64,000 nucleotides of DNA from Cenococcum geophilum 1.58. Its lineage: Eukaryota; Ascomycota; Dothideomycetes; Gloniales; Gloniaceae. The notes under the pieces were generated by a model, which was given only the letters and a program-made list of their open reading frames with translations, had not been told where the DNA came from and searched no databases. Of this stretch, positions 1 to 12,830 are shown one piece after another (position 1 is the first letter of the stretch; every line of letters starts with the position of its first letter). Where the stretch lies: contig KV748224.1 in assembly GCA_001692895.1 (NCBI GenBank), forward strand, positions 496,001 to 560,000, given 5' to 3'. The translations under genes were made by a program, and so were the position numbers.

Positions 1-449
1 TACTCCGCTTTAATACAGGTTATATTTTAGCAGTAGCGCTTACTTTTTACCTACGCTTTAGCTATAAAACTAGGGTATTCCACTTAGAGTACTTATCTAG
101 CAATTGTTAATAATTCTTAAGTAATATAAAATATATAGGTAACTCATCAGGTTATTATTAGGGACTATCGCTTAGGCTAAGGGATTTTTCCTAAGGTTAA
201 ATGTTATTAGGCTAATTAAAGAGGTCTTAGAGAAAATGGTAGGATATTCTAGTCTGCCGGCGCCATATTTATAAGGGTCGCTTATATACTATATATATGC
301 TAGTTACTAGTTTAGTATAGTAGCACTAGGGCCGCCTATAATGCCTATAACCTATAACTTTTGCTATAATATAGGCAATATAGCATTAAGGCCTGTCCTC
401 TTGCAATTATTTTTAAAGCCTTTAGGATAATCCAGGCGCTAAGATAGTA

Positions 450-1770
450 TATTAGCGGGATTTACTTTACCTAGCTTATATTTAATCTTAAAATTAAACT
501 TGGCTAGTTTTTTTTAGCGTACTATACCTAATAAGTAGATAAGCTCTTAATAGTTATAAAGTATTTAAGATTGTTATAATTGTAGAGCACGCTTGTTATA
601 TGCGCAGTATATTTAAGGTAGTGGCGCTATATCTTGAAGAATTGTACTATAGCGAGTAGTTCTTTATTATACGTATTATACTATACTTTTAGGCTAGTAA
701 ACTTCTAACTATAATAAGCAATTAGGTACTAGTAGAGTTAATCTCCCTACCTAAAAGGCTATAGAAGTATATCACTATAGGCATAATTAAAAGCGTTAGT
801 AATTACTATTAGGGGTAAATTAGGGTTAAAGTGGCGAAGTAGTAGAGCCTATATAAACGCAGCGTATAGCTTATAAAACGCCTACTAAGCGTTATTAGGC
901 TAGGACTAAAGTTAATACTATTTAGTAGGCCCTTTCTTATAGTTTTACTTCTTCTTCCCCCTATCTAATATTAGGTCGCAATATACCTATATAAGATGCA
1001 TATACAGAAGTTATGCAGTATTTAAGTAGTTCTAGATAAATCGCCTATAAAAGTTGGCGAAGCTAAGGAAAACCTAAATATCCCTATAGGACTTAGGCTC
1101 AGGCTATTCCTTAATAGCTTTTATATAGGTAGAGTCTATTATAATACTGTTAGGTATAACAATAAAGCCTAGGAACTTAATATTCTTAGTATAAAAGATA
1201 TATTTTAACAGTTTGGTATATAGGCCCTAAGCATGGAGCTGTTATAGTACCTACTTAACATGCTTAACGTGCTTAACCTTATTATTTAAGTAGATAAGAA
1301 TATTATCTAGGTAAACTATATAGATGGTATCTACTAGGGTCCCTAAAGCTTTTTAAATATAGCTCTAAAAAGTTATAAAGGCGTTAGTAAAACTAAAGGG
1401 TATTACTAAGTACTTAAAGTAACTATAACATGTCTTAAATACAGTCTTCTATTTATCTCCCTTTTTAATATAAATCCTATAGTACATATTATAAAGATCT
1501 AGCTTTATAAATATCTTTATATAGCAAAGCCTATTAAAAAATTTACTAACCAGTAGTAGGGGGTATTAGTTTTTAATTATAATCTTGTTTAGGCGTCTAT
1601 AGTTAATATATAGCTATATTATACCTTCTACTTTTAGTATAAAGAGGATAGGCGCTCTAGTAAGCAACTTGCTAGGCCTAATCTAGCCCTTCTTAAGAGC
1701 ACTCTTTAGGTACTTTTATAAGATCTATAACTCTTTCTATAAGAGGTTATAAATAGGCACTTATAGTGGC
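450..1770 (-). pseudogene. Gypsy-1 reverse transcriptase and RNase H, RIP-inactivated
   Basis: The encoded enzyme would copy element RNA into DNA and degrade the RNA strand in cytoplasmic virus-like particles. Minus-strand translation gives Gypsy RT landmarks in order. About 1570-1620 reads like the Y-R-x-L-N region followed by the I-K-N-x-Y-P-L stretch. About 1480-1500 resembles F-x-K-L-D-L. At 1288-1317 it reads V-Y-L-D-N-I-L-I-Y, the family's Y-L-D-D box with the second D changed to N, as expected from a G-to-A change. About 1090-1200 reads K-F-L-G-F and then the RNase H connection with F-A-N-F-Y-R-R-F-I. Near 450-490 it ends in a H-K-x-G-K-x-N-P-A-like stretch typical of the RNase H C-terminus. 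Stops occur every 10-40 codons. Confidence 0.8.
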
Positions 1771-2699
1771 GTCTTACCTTCTTTTAAGTTAATTATATAG
1801 TTATATTTAGAGTTCTATAGTAGTATACTTGCTAACTTATTAGAAAAGACATTAATCTCTTCTTTATATATATCTGGTAAGCTAGAGTCTATAGAGGTTA
1901 AAGTAACTATTATATAGTAATATGCTTTTAGGAACTAGTAAAGAAATAGGTATAGCTAATATGTATTTTATAGGTATGCTCTAACTAAAAGTATATATAG
2001 CTCTACTGTAGCATACTTAATAGTTTTAGGGGTTTAATTACCTCCCCCATATATATAGGTAATCTACTTTAGCACTAAAGGGTCTTTATAGGTACTTGCT
2101 ACTAGTAGCAGGTCCTCTATTATATTTATAACTAGTATCTCTATATTTAGAGGGTCTGTATAAGTACTTACTACTAGTAATAATAGGTCTTTTATTATAT
2201 TTATAACCAGTATAAAGAAAAAATCTTCTAGCTATAGCAAATAGACTATTTTACTAGTTTTAATATCTACTAAAAGTATATTAAGGGTAATTATCTAGAG
2301 GCGTCTAGGGTCTAAAGTACCCTAGATAAATTATCTAGAATAAAAGCTAATTAATAAATCTGCTTCCGTAAGCTAATCCTATCTAAGGACTATATTATAA
2401 CTATTAAATAAGCCACCCTAAAAGGTCTGGAGGCTAATAGTGTAAGGAGTACCCTAGGAGTTGCTAGTGGTAACTATTAGATTATAAGCATCCTAAATTG
2501 TTATCTAGTTGTTGTTAAAAAAAAAATGTATAATAGGTTTATATAAACGTAGCATATAGCTTATAGGCAGGTTAAACCTATAAATAACGTTTTAATTAAT
2601 AAGGTTAATTTAGTATATATTGTTGTATAAGTAATATAGGCGGACTTTACTCTAGGGCGTATCTATTATAACATATATTATAATACGTTTCTTCTCTCC

Positions 2700-3939
2700 C
2701 TCTATATTAGGCCCTAATTATAATTAAAAGAGATATACTACTAGGGCTTTAGGTTTTCTAAAGGCTAGACTAACTTATCTTTACTACTTTACTTCTAGTA
2801 TTTTTTACAATTACTATCTATAGGTCTCTTTTAACTTATATACGTAATACTAGGGTCCTAGGGGTCCTTTAAACTATTTAGCTTTTAAGTATTCTCCCTA
2901 GGATTTTACTTAAAGCGTTACCCTTTTTAGGTTTTGTTCCCTAAACCTAACTCTATAGAGCTATACTATAACTACGCTTTAAGCGCAAGGATTTGCCGCT
3001 ACTAACTATACAAATTTCTATAAGCTTTATAGTATTAAGCAGTTGCTCTATATAGTAGATTTTGGTAAAAAGATCCTTAGCAGTTCTCACCCATTTAATA
3101 AAGTTTTGGCAAAAAAGCTCTGCTTATAGGTAGGTTAAGAGGTATAAGAACTAAAAGTTTACCTATTGCTTAGGATTAATAAAAGGGGTATATAAAAAGC
3201 GGTCCTTTAAGCTACGTATATAGGCTAGGAATATATTAAACCTCTAGTTTTCCTTTATAATAGCTATATAGTATATAGTAGTATTATTAAAGCGTCTTAC
3301 TATAGGGTTCCTAATCTAGTCTTAGACTATAGTTTTAAACTTATCCTATAGTAAAGGACCTTTATTCTTAGTACCTAGCTATTAATATACTAGTTAAGCG
3401 ATTATCTTTTCTTTTACAGGACCTTTAATAGCCTAGTATATACATTACTTACAGTTATAGTTAGTGTTATTAACCTTAAATTGATTCTTAACTGCAGTAA
3501 TCCACCAGTTAAAATGCTGTTAGGTAGTACTAGTAATATTAGGCGGTAGCGTCTTAATCAGGGCGTTAAGATTTATTTATTATATATGTTTAATATATAA
3601 CTTATACTCTTTACTAAAGAGGTAACTAAAGGGCTTTATTAAATTAATAATGCTCTATAAGTTAGCTATTTTCTTAGCCGGCTTATTTAGCTCCTTTATA
3701 TTAGTAGTATTTAGTAAAATGCTAGTAATCTTACTAAGCTTCTATTAAGCCTAGGTATTTAAGTTAAACTAGTCTTTAGAGTTTATAAGTGGCTAATTAT
3801 TTTAAGGTTTAGAAGGTAGCTTAGATTCTGCTAGTATATTTCTAGTAGTTTTGTCTATACTAGATTCTAAGGCGTTTAGTAGTTATATCGCTAGTAGGTT
3901 ACTATTAGGTATAGGCGTTAATTTTCTTTTTAAAGGTAT
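2700..3939 (-). pseudogene. Gypsy-1 gag relic
   Basis: This is the structural protein region of the same element. Minus-strand translation from about 3939 opens with a basic Lys-rich start (the ATG appears as ATA), followed by a long hydrophilic region rich in Asn, Gln, Leu and Ile. It aligns in style with Gypsy gag but has no motif I can name with certainty. A zinc knuckle expected near 2800 is not convincingly readable. Assignment to gag rests on position upstream of RT on the same strand, and on low stop density in one frame after allowing for CAA/CAG to TAA/TAG changes. Confidence 0.5.
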
Positions 3940-4204
3940 TATAGAAAAATTAAACCGGCTATCCTTTTAAGGGGATTGGTAAGAATTTAAATATAAGGTA
4001 AGAATATAAATAGGGAGTCTAATAATAGAATAATAGGGTATATTATATAGATAGATAAATCCTTAAGGGAAAAGGAGGAGTCTATATATAAGGTAAGGAA
4101 TAGTTTTCCTTAGGTATGCGCAGAGCATATAACTTATAGGTGAGTTACCTTTAGGTTACCCCTAGGTTGTCTATACCTTGCGGCTATATAACTATTTACT
4201 TAGG

Positions 4205-4209
4205 GTTTT
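4205..4209. repeat. Target site duplication (left) of Copia-1: GTTTT
   Basis: The five bases before the left LTR are GTTTT. The same five bases follow the right LTR at 10472-10476, which defines the insertion exactly. Confidence 0.9.
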
Positions 4210-4395
4210 TGTTAGAAACACAGGGTGACTTACTAATAACGACTACTCGAGTAGGGTTATAGTAATATTGGTTAATTCTTTTTAATAGGAATAAGGAAAG
4301 GGGTAAGGAACTTAAGGTTCCTCACTACGCTAGGGCCACGTCAACACGTGACGGCAATATACTTCATGCGACGGCAACTTGCCTTATTCCCGACA
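4210..4395 (-). repeat. Copia-1 LTR, left (3' LTR on element strand)
   Basis: 186 bp, starting TGTTAGAAACACAGGG and ending CTTATTCCCGACA on the plus strand. It is the same length as the right LTR at 10286-10471. The segment retains CACGTG and other CpA/TpG sites lost in the right copy. Confidence 0.92.
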
Positions 4396-4446
4396 CTGGC
4401 AACTCTTCTTTTTATAGTTGCTATATATATATATATACAAACAAAT

Positions 4447-4520
4447 AGTATATAACAATACCAGATAATATATAATAAAACCAGATAATATGTAACAAAA
4501 CCAGACGATATACGATAATG
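4447..4520. repeat. Short tandem repeats inside the Copia-1 3' region
   Basis: About three degenerate units of roughly 20 bp, each containing a core like AACAAAACCAGA followed by an ATA-rich spacer. They lie between the pol stop and the 3' LTR of Copia-1, a non-coding stretch of that element. Confidence 0.6.
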
Positions 4521-4769
4521 CGGTAGTTAGTAGAATTTAGTGGATAACGCAAAGACAGGTAGGCCGCTAAGACGCTAGTAGTAAGCGAGCTAATAGCGAT
4601 TTTTTATGCCGGGCATAGAAAATCCTAATTAGTTAGTAGAAGTCTACACCGCCACCTAAATTAATTAGGTACGGCGCTCTTAGCAAGGATCTAACTAATT
4701 AGATAACTTTAACTGGCGGTTAAAGTTCTATAAGATCTTAACTTTTTTAAATTTCCCTCTTAACCTAAC

Positions 4770-7700
4770 CTTTAACTTATATATATAGAGTATTTATATT
4801 AATAAACGTCTCTAGTGCTTTGTTTAGGTTTGCCTTCGTTATTACATCTACTAGGTTATCTTAGCTATTAATCTATTAGATCTTAAAGAGTTCTTAATAC
4901 TTATAGGACTGCTAAAGTGCCATAATATTAATTATAAGACGCTTCTCCTTTATAGTACTAAGCTTAACTAAACACTTATAAAGGGAATATAAGTTGGTGC
5001 ATATGATTATAGGGATAGCGAGAAGTTTAAGCCAGTTTATAATTATCTTAAGGGTAGTTCTAATTGCAATTGCTATATTAACTCCGCTAACCATTCTATA
5101 TATCTCTAACGCTAGAATACTTTAAGTAACGCGCTTACTCTTAGTTAAGCTCTAATAGATAAGGTTGCCGTAGATTATAAAGTTATTCTCTCTAGTAGAT
5201 TTATTTGCGATAATAATTTTATATCCTAACTAGGAGCTAAAATCTTTATTATTTGTAAACGATCTATTAACGAATATAAAGAGCTTGGTAGTAGGAAGGT
5301 TAATAGGTATATAGAGTAGTCCCCTATCGAGATAGTTTATTTGCTAGAAAAGACGCTTATTTAGGGCAAGAACGTTATTCTTAGTTAGTTCCTGGTGTTA
5401 AGCGGCAATAGAGAGATTAAAGGAAGCCTTAGGTTAATAGATAGAAGCCATATAAGCTCTATAAGCGCGTTACTCCATATATCCTTGCTTTAGAGAATTA
5501 ACGTTAATAACGTCGATCTTCTTACTTTAACCCTTTTGGCGTAGAGTAATGGAGCCCTTATTTAGGGAGAGGATACATTTATTAAAGAGTAATAGTGTTA
5601 CTAAGTTAAGTCTTTCCTTTGGCTTTACTATAAGATTTGCCTTTACTAGCTTATCTTCTTTAAGAGTTAAGAATTAGTCATCTCCTAAGATAATTATATC
5701 GTCCGTTTATATGCCGACGATTCTAAATAGAGTTTCTATAGTTGTAATAAGGAAGTAGGGATTAAATATAGAAGTAGTTATTAAAAGCTTCTCCTTATGG
5801 TGTTTACTATAGGTAGCCCACTAATAAGTTCCTACCTCTGCGATTCTATATAATGGCTTAAGTACAACTATAATCGTATCCTTGGGATATTAGTGGCGAA
5901 TTTACTCTAGAAGGTATGCTAGTATTAAGCGCTAAAGGCGCGTCTCTAATTGGGTGTAGGCCTAAGTAATATCTTATAGGAAACCGCTATCCTATTCTTT
6001 ATTAAGGAGGGAGCTAGCGTAATAATGACTTGTTAACTAGCTTGTTAAATTATAGGGGATTATATAAGGATTACTTCCTTACCGTTATTATTATAACCTT
6101 AAATAACTAGCCTTAACTTCTTAAATGGGGTATTAGTAGCTTTACCTTTAATCTTATTAACTATTCTTAACTTAAATATACGGACTCCATTAAACTTAGT
6201 AGGGTTATATTTCTTAAATTTAAAGACTCCTCTTATAATAAGACCGTCAATCTCCTACTTATCAGATGCTTAGAAAGGAGCTCCTAGAGTTATAATACGG
6301 CCTTCCTTTTAGAGCTATTTTGCGAGTTTAAAGTTAGCCTTCTCTTTAGCTGTCATAAAGGCTATTAATAGTTTATCTTTATTCTTAATAGCGGTAATAA
6401 ATTGCTCTTTAAAATTAATAAGATGTTAGCGATTTTATAATCCCTTTAGGCGACCTCTACCGCGTTATAGTTGCGGTACGTCTACTACAATTATATTAGA
6501 ATTGCCTTCGCCTTTTAGAGCACGTTAATCGTAGTTCTCCTTTAGGGTATCCTCTAGGGCATCCTATAAAGGCTTAAAGCTATTATCCCTATAGTAGGGC
6601 TTAATAACGGTTAAGCGGAATTAAGTGGGTCTATAGGGCATCTAAAGAGTGTAAGTTTAACTATTAATTATAATAAGTTTATATAGGCCTAACCATCCTC
6701 CCTTTTTACGCCATACGCGTACCTCCAATTAGAGTGGCAGATTAAGCATAGTTAAGGTATTTAGGCCATTTCTTATTCCTAGTGCATTATTAACCTAGCG
6801 CGTAGCGTAGAGACGTTATACCTCCTTTATTACTTTGTAAATAGCCTTAGCTTATTATATAATAAAGGGAGATAGTAAAGAATTATTAGTTATTTAAGGG
6901 TAGGCGCCAAAGACTAGTAACGTAGGTACGAGCCTATCTAGGCCAGCGGTATTGTTAATAGCCTTAACAGCTATCTATAGGATAAGCTCTTCGCTAGCAC
7001 CCTCTAGTTCTGAAGAAATAATCTTATATACGCGGCGTAATGGCGTATAATATTATTTTACTTTTCTAACACTATTATATGCCTTAACGGGGACTTCCTT
7101 AACCTTAATTATTATTACCTTTACCTATTATTAAAACTCCGTAGATAAGAAGTTTTTTTCTATATTATAAACGATTTAATTAGGGGGTCCTAGGTAGATA
7201 TTAATCTAGCATAATTAAAGAGTATCCTATACGTTCCTAGCTAATATATCTTTTAAAAAGCATACGGCTTAGAAGGAGGTTAAAAAGTTAACAACTTAGA
7301 GTACTAGCTTGCCGCTAAGATATATAATATCTATAATAATATAGAAGTTAAAGTCGTAGTTATTTTTAAGAGTAAACTTAAATTGGCTAGGGGACTTCTG
7401 GTTTATTTAGCAGTGGTAGTAGTACTTTATAAGATATTTAATTACCTTAACTTTAACTTTATAACCTGCTCGCTAAAGGACCCTAAATAATTGGTAAATA
7501 GATAGGTGGCTAAAACGACGGTATAGTTAATATAACTCTAACTCGGTTAGGTGGCTCTAAGTAACGCTCCTTTTTAGCTGTTAAAGGAGTAACTAAGGGT
7601 AACCCTATTTGCGTACAACGGGTACCCAATTATCTCCCTAGATAAGTATATTCTTAAGGTTATTAAGCTTAATACCTAATTTATTTATATCTTAGATGTA

Positions 7701-7960
7701 GAATAGGAATAGGGTGTTTATAGGGATAATATAGAAAGTAATATATCCTGATAGGGTTTGGACCTTAATTGTGCTAAGAGAGATTATAGTACCCTTACTA
7801 AAGCGAATTGTATGTTGGCCTGCTGTTAATTAGTTAATCTAAATAGAGCTATTAAGCTACTAAAGAGCTTAAACTTAAGGCTCTCCTACTATAGATACTC
7901 CTGCGGCTCTAGTATCTAGTATAATGCTATAAAAAACGTTTGCCGAGTATCTATTATTAA
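4770..7960 (-). pseudogene. Copia-1 pol: integrase, reverse transcriptase, RNase H
   Basis: Minus-strand translation gives a GAG-pre-integrase-like region (about 7440-7560), an integrase region (about 6600-7450), then RT and RNase H. The RT catalytic box reads W-T-D-D-I-I-I-L-G-D-D at 5682-5714, where most Copia RTs have Y-V-D-D; both aspartates survive. RNase H ends around 4830-5010 with C-T-D-S-Y-S-L-Y-like residues (first D now N), the classic fungal Copia C-terminus. A 60-codon open stretch at 4912-5094 is part of this RNase H and not a separate gene. Stops elsewhere replace Gln, Arg and Trp codons. The protein would reverse-transcribe and integrate element cDNA. Confidence 0.85.
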
Positions 7961-9752
7961 AGGAGAACGCGGAACTTTCCTTTAGCTTATTAAAGATATT
8001 TAACTTTATAATAGAATGGAGCGTAGATTGGTTATTAAGGATAGTAACGGTTTATATACCATTTACCTTACTATACTTAGTGAAGTATTAGTTAGGAGAG
8101 TAGTCTTTAATTTCTATATCTATAAGGAGCTATTCGGCCTTATTAACCTTACCCTTAAGATCTTTTTCGCCTTTATATTAAACTAAGAAGTTTTAGAAGT
8201 AGGCTATAGTAACCTCTTAGTTTCTAATGTTTTGTACACTTTAGCGAAACCTATTATATGCCTCCTTTTGTCTATTAAGAGGGTGTCTAATTAACTAGTA
8301 ATTTGGCTTCTTATAAACGTAGCACTTCTTCTAATAATTGCTCCGAAGTAAACCTCTATAAGGACCTCTATAATTGCCTTATAGTTAATATTAATTATAC
8401 CTTTTACTATATCCCCTACTATATCCACTATATGTTTAATCAGTCCAGTTATAATTGTGTTAGTTGGCCGGGTTAATTAAGGTAGGTTAGAGTTAGGTAT
8501 TAAATTGCTATACTTCTTAAGAGCGTAAAGCAGTGCTAATAGAGGATCTTAATTAAGTATATACTCCTTTATAAGTACTTATAGGGTTAAAGAGAGCGAG
8601 ATTATATTCTTTAATACCTTAGTATACGCTAATAACTTAATTACGTAGGCTAAGGTCCTCTTAATATGATTTGGATAAACTATACTAAATTATCTAAAGT
8701 TAATTAAAGAGCTTTTAAAGATAATTAAGCCAAGAGATACCTAGGTTCATAGCAATAATTCTTAGGAAGGTAGTCTCTCTCTACTCTAATATATATTACT
8801 GCTTATTCTCTTCTATTTTAAAGTAGCATCTTATCTTATATATTATTTAGTTGAAATTATATCCTTTTCCTACCAAATAATTATAATAGAAGGTACTGGC
8901 GCGGCCCTTAAGCATAACAGAATAGGTGTTGTAATATTAGTTAGGTTCTAGTCTAACCTTCTAGCAATAGTTATAGAAGATACGCAGCTTCGAATTAAGG
9001 ATGTTATATAGTTCCCTACTAAACTTCTTCTCCTAGTCCACATAGAGCTTTATAAGCTCTATAAGCATTTTTAAGGTGCCTCTAAGTAGTATTAGACCAC
9101 ATTAAAATTGCATTAGAGATTAAGGTAGGGATTACTTTATAGGCTACAGTGGAGATATAGGGCTTAGTAGAACACGGCGTGGTACCTAATCTTCCTATAG
9201 TAGAGTTTAAAGGTTATTAAATCGCGAAGCAAGGGGATCTTGCGCTTACTCTTAAGGGGTAGTAGTTAATATTGCTAGTTAAATTAGTAGATTTTAGGGA
9301 GCTGGAGATAGAGGTAAAAGTAATAGATATAGAACGTAAGAACTTATACCTAAAGTAATAGAATTAGAGCGCGTCTCTATTAGCGTATTATTTAGATTCC
9401 ATTATAAGTTAAGCTTCCTCTTAGTGCGTAGTTAGTGCTTAACCTCTTATAGAGTCCATTTATACTCTTCTTTTACATCAATAACTTACTTCTAGATATT
9501 ATCTCTAATAGCACCTCTATCCATAGGGATAAATACTCTATTCTCCCAAAAGAAGTTACGGAAGTCTTATATAACGTCCTTCTTCACAAAAGCCTATATT
9601 TCCTTTATCTATCTAATAAAGTCCTCCTTTATACAACACTATAGCTCAGTATCGTTGTATTTGCTGTCTATATAGTATACTATATAGTATACTAAGAATC
9701 CGTTTAGGTCCTATTCCTTAACGTTTATAGGGTTAATATCTATATCCTACAT
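7960..9752 (-). pseudogene. Copia-1 gag with CCHC-type zinc knuckle
   Basis: On the minus strand a start codon at 9752-9750 opens a Lys/Asp-rich N-terminus, and the frame continues with few stops through about 500 codons to a Cys-rich stretch at about 8280-8320 (C-Y-V-Y-K-K-P-N, one Cys apparently mutated). Nucleocapsid-like knuckles of this kind bind element RNA in Copia gag. The region just upstream of the start (9760-10285) is the 5' untranslated region and carries a 91-bp duplication. Gag and pol are probably one reading frame, as in most Copia elements, but the stops prevent a firm statement. Confidence 0.7.
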
Positions 9753-9908
9753 CTCCGGGTTAATACTTTTCTCGTACTTCTTTAGGTAGGTTAACGCTAT
9801 AGTAGGTATAAAATTGACGGGGTGTCATACGTTAAAGGTAGGTAGAATTTTTGGCTTTATAGAATCTCGTAGGTTTGCTATTAAAAGGTAGGCAATTAAG
9901 ATATTGTC

Positions 9909-10090
9909 GACGCGTTTTGGACGTTAACTTTAGGACCATAGGTTTAGTAACACTTCTAACCTAAAGTACTTAATCAAATCTTCGTATATATAGTTGTTTA
10001 ACGCATTTCGGACGTTAATTTTAGGATTATAGGTTTAGTAACACTTCTAACCTAAAGTACTTAACCAAATCTTTGTAAACGTGGTTATTC
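9909..10090. repeat. 91-bp direct repeat, two copies, in Copia-1 5' UTR
   Basis: Two head-to-tail copies of about 91 bp (9909-9999 and 10000-10090) share GGACGTTAA...TTTAGGA and the block TAGTAACACTTCTAACC. They differ at RIP-type sites. They lie between the 5' LTR and the gag start on the minus strand. Confidence 0.8.
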
Positions 10091-10285
10091 TACGTAATAG
10101 ACACAACTTAATATCTTCTAGTACTTAGTAATACTTCTATTATTAGTTTTCCGTAAGTCTAAGGTAGCATAATATCGCCGGGATCTATTCCATATAAGCG
10201 TATATAGCACCCCTATATAAAACTATCTCTTCTATTTAAAAACCTAGCTGCTCTATAGTTAACTGTGTATTTAACCACTAATTAG

Positions 10286-10471
10286 TATTAGAAACATAGG
10301 GTAACTTACCAATAACAATTACTTAAGTAGGGTTACAGTAATATTGGTTAATTCTTTTTAATAGAAATAAGGAAAGGGGTGAGGAACTTAAGGTTCCTCA
10401 CTACGCTAGGGCTATGTTAACACGTAACGGCAATATGCTTTATGCGACGGCAACTTGCCTTATTCCCAACA
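10286..10471 (-). repeat. Copia-1 LTR, right (5' LTR on element strand)
   Basis: 186 bp, starting TATTAGAAACATAGGG (TG mutated to TA) and ending TTATTCCCAACA, followed by the GTTTT target duplication at 10472-10476. Confidence 0.92.
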
Positions 10472-10486
10472 GTTTTACCTAATAGG

Positions 10487-11480
10487 GGACTAGTATAAAT
10501 TATTAATATTTATAACCCTAGTATTATAGGGGTACTATAAGTAGAGAATATTATATTAGTAATAAGTTTACTAAAAACTAAAGATATAGAGTCTATTCTA
10601 TTAGGAGATATAAACCTCCACTACTTATAGTAGGGGGGTATCTATATTACTGCTAAATAATAGGTAGAGCGCCTACTAAAAGCTATGGATATCTAGGGCC
10701 TTAAGCTAGCTATCTCCTTAGAAGTAATTATATAGCAATAAGGCATTGCTAGAAGTATAATTAACCTTATATTTATAGATAAAGGTCTATACTAAAGACT
10801 TAAAAGGTATACCCCTAAAGAAAAATCGGTACTTACTTTAGATTATATCTCTATCTAAATATAGTTAGACTTAAATATTAAGGCGTAACTAAATAATAAA
10901 AGATATATAATAAGAAAGCTTAAAATAGACAGTTTCCTTAATATAAGTAAATAATAACTTTAAGACTTAGAAGAAATCTACCTAATACTAAATAAGTAAG
11001 GCTTATTAGCTACTCCTAAGGAAATTAATTAAAAATTAGAAAGGGTTTAGGCAGTAATTAAAAATAGATTAAAAGAGTACTACCTAGTTTTAAAACTAGG
11101 CCCCTATATATAATACGCATAGTCTATATAATATATAGTTTTTATTACTAGTTAATAATAAGTAAAAAGGAAATATATAAGTAGCTATAACCTTAAATAT
11201 AAGAGACAATATAAGAGATAATATAAAGATATAAGAAACTAGTTAAAGAATACCTAAAAAAAGAAGTAAAAAAAATTAGAGATGGTTTATAAATAAGTAT
11301 ACTTTTAACCTAAGCCTCCTCTATAATAAAGGCCTTTAGGCTGTAGAAAAATGGGTAAAGAAAAAGGTAAAATGCCTAGTAGAAGACCTATACCTACCGC
11401 CCCTTTAAAGAGTAGGGGAATTATAGGCTACTAATAATAATAAGGAAAAGGCAAAGATTTTTATAAAAAAGTTCTTTTTC
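10487..11480 (+). pseudogene. LINE-1 apurinic-type endonuclease domain and linker
   Basis: This domain nicks target DNA to prime reverse transcription. Plus-strand translation shows an N-x-Y-N-P block near 10505-10525, L-L-G-D-I-N-L-H-H at about 10598-10625 (family: G-D-F-N-x-H-H) and a block resembling T-I-D-L-x-F near 10745-10780, then a basic Lys/Arg/Gln-rich linker to about 11300. These are the conserved endonuclease landmarks of Tad/R1-type LINEs. The N-terminal 70-100 residues are missing or lie beyond the Copia insertion. Many TAA/TAG stops stand where Gln or Trp would be expected. Confidence 0.75.
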
Positions 11481-11648
11481 TAACTAGCTCTAGTAGACCT
11501 TAGCAATATTATAGGTGAAATACTAGTAACTCGCCTATAGGTTAATAGCAATATAATAATAGAAGAAATAGCTAAAATTATTAGCTGCCTTTTAAATAAT
11601 ATAGTACTAAAACTAGATAGGATTTTAAATAAGGCCTTAAAGACCTAT

Positions 11649-11905
11649 TATAAGGTATATTGCCTAGGTATATGGTAGAGAGTAGGTAAGCTAAGCATAA
11701 GTTATAAGGAGAGTTGATAGAAGAGAACGATATAGTAATAAGGGTAGGTAATAGCCTAGTATAGAGACGAACTAATAAGGGAGGAAGGAGGCTGTAAGCC
11801 TAAGGAGCTTATAAGGGGTAGCCAAGGCCTAGCTAAAGGCTAGCCTTAGCAGCCCCTAAGAGCTTTTAGGATGTAGCTAAGTAAGGGACTAAAAGTACCC
11901 TTATA
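11649..11905. repeat. LTR (left) of the non-autonomous element
   Basis: 257 bp, same length and ends as the right copy. It contains two blocks rich in AGGCTGTAAGCC and AAGGCTAGCCTTAGCAGCC, which are inverted-repeat-like and also present in the right copy. Confidence 0.88.
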
Positions 11906-12159
11906 TTGCCCCCCCCCTTAGTTAAGGCTAGCCCCCAGCCCATATCTTAATAGATTAATTCTATATATAGAAAAATAAGCACTGTTAAAGCATTACTTAT
12001 ATAGGGAAATAAAGAAATAGGGGAAAGGATTAGCTAAGCAGCCTTAATAAAAACCTTAATCTATAGCCAAAACCTAGTAGGAAAAAAGGCCTAATTTAGG
12101 TAGGAAAAGAGCATCTGCTAATAGGGTAAGACTTAATTATATACAATTAGTCTTAAAAA

Positions 12160-12830
12160 GACAATCGCCTGCAATTAGGTCTTAGCAGCTCTTTAGCTAA
12201 TAGCTAGATAGTCTCTACTTAGAGCCAGCTTAATTATAAAAGGATTAAGGGTTAGGTAAGCCGTAGCCCCCTAGGTAAGCTATAGCTTACAAGATTGCCT
12301 AGATCTTAGAGCCGTAGCTCTTAAACAAGCTATAGCTTAATAAGAGGTCGCGTATAAGCATAGAGTGCTACAGCTCTAAGATAGCATTTAATCGCGTATA
12401 ATTAGTCTTAAAGCTATAGCTTTGGAAGAGATAACCGCCTATGGTTAAGTCTTAGCAGCCCTATAGCTAATAGCTAGAAACTTTCTAGGTTGAAGCTATA
12501 GCTCTATAGAGATTTTATAGGATCTTTAAGCCGAAGCTCTTAAGGTAAGCTATAGCTTATAAGATTATGTAGGATCTCTAAGCTAAAGCTCTTAAGCGAG
12601 CCATAGTTATAAAGACAATCGCCAGTAATTAAGTTTTAGTAGCCCTTAGGCCGACAACCAGAGACTCTTTAGGTTAGGCCGTAGCCCTTAGACAAGCCAT
12701 AGCTCTAAGGCGAGCTATAGCTTTTAAGGTAAGCCGCAGCTTATAAGATTATATAGGATCTTTAAGCTAAAGCTTAAGATTGCATTTAATCTAGAAGCGT
12801 ATGGTAGTAGCTATAGATTTAGAAGCTAGC
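12160..12830. repeat. Dispersed internal repeats of the non-autonomous element
   Basis: A block beginning GACAATCGCC(T/A)G and continuing through TTAGCAGC...CTAATAGCTAG occurs near 12160, 12430 (variant) and 12603. A second motif, AAGCCGTAGCTCTTAA with AAGCTATAGCTTA, recurs many times between 12250 and 12770. This repeated, non-coding texture fills the interior where a coding element would hold pol. Confidence 0.65.

Larger units (their letters stand above)
1..4209 (-). mobile_element. Gypsy-1 LTR retrotransposon relic (RNase H, RT, gag; 3' part outside window)
   Basis: This is a Ty3/Gypsy-type element read on the minus strand, so gag lies at the high-coordinate end and pol runs towards base 1. 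The window edge cuts it just after RNase H, so integrase and the 3' LTR are missing. Recognisable blocks from 5' to 3' on its own strand are gag (about 3939 to 2700), protease-linker (about 2700 to 1800), RT (about 1770 to 1000) and RNase H (about 1000 to 450). Every frame carries stops and the D-D box is mutated, so it cannot be active. The stretch 3940-4209 holds the 5' untranslated region and probably part of an LTR, but I could not fix an LTR end. Its upper border is masked by the Copia insertion at 4210. Confidence 0.8.
4210..10471 (-). mobile_element. Copia-1, complete Ty1/Copia LTR retrotransposon, RIPped
   Basis: A 6262-bp element bounded by two 186-bp LTRs with TG...CA ends (RIPped to TA at one end) and a 5-bp target duplication GTTTT. 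All coding content is on the minus strand in the order gag, zinc knuckle, integrase, RT, RNase H, which is the Copia order. The LTR copies differ only at transition sites, consistent with RIP after insertion. The flanks show that it landed between Gypsy-1 (left) and the LINE-1 endonuclease (right), at or very near the junction of those two elements. Both gag and pol are destroyed by stops, so it is a fossil despite its complete structure. Confidence 0.92.
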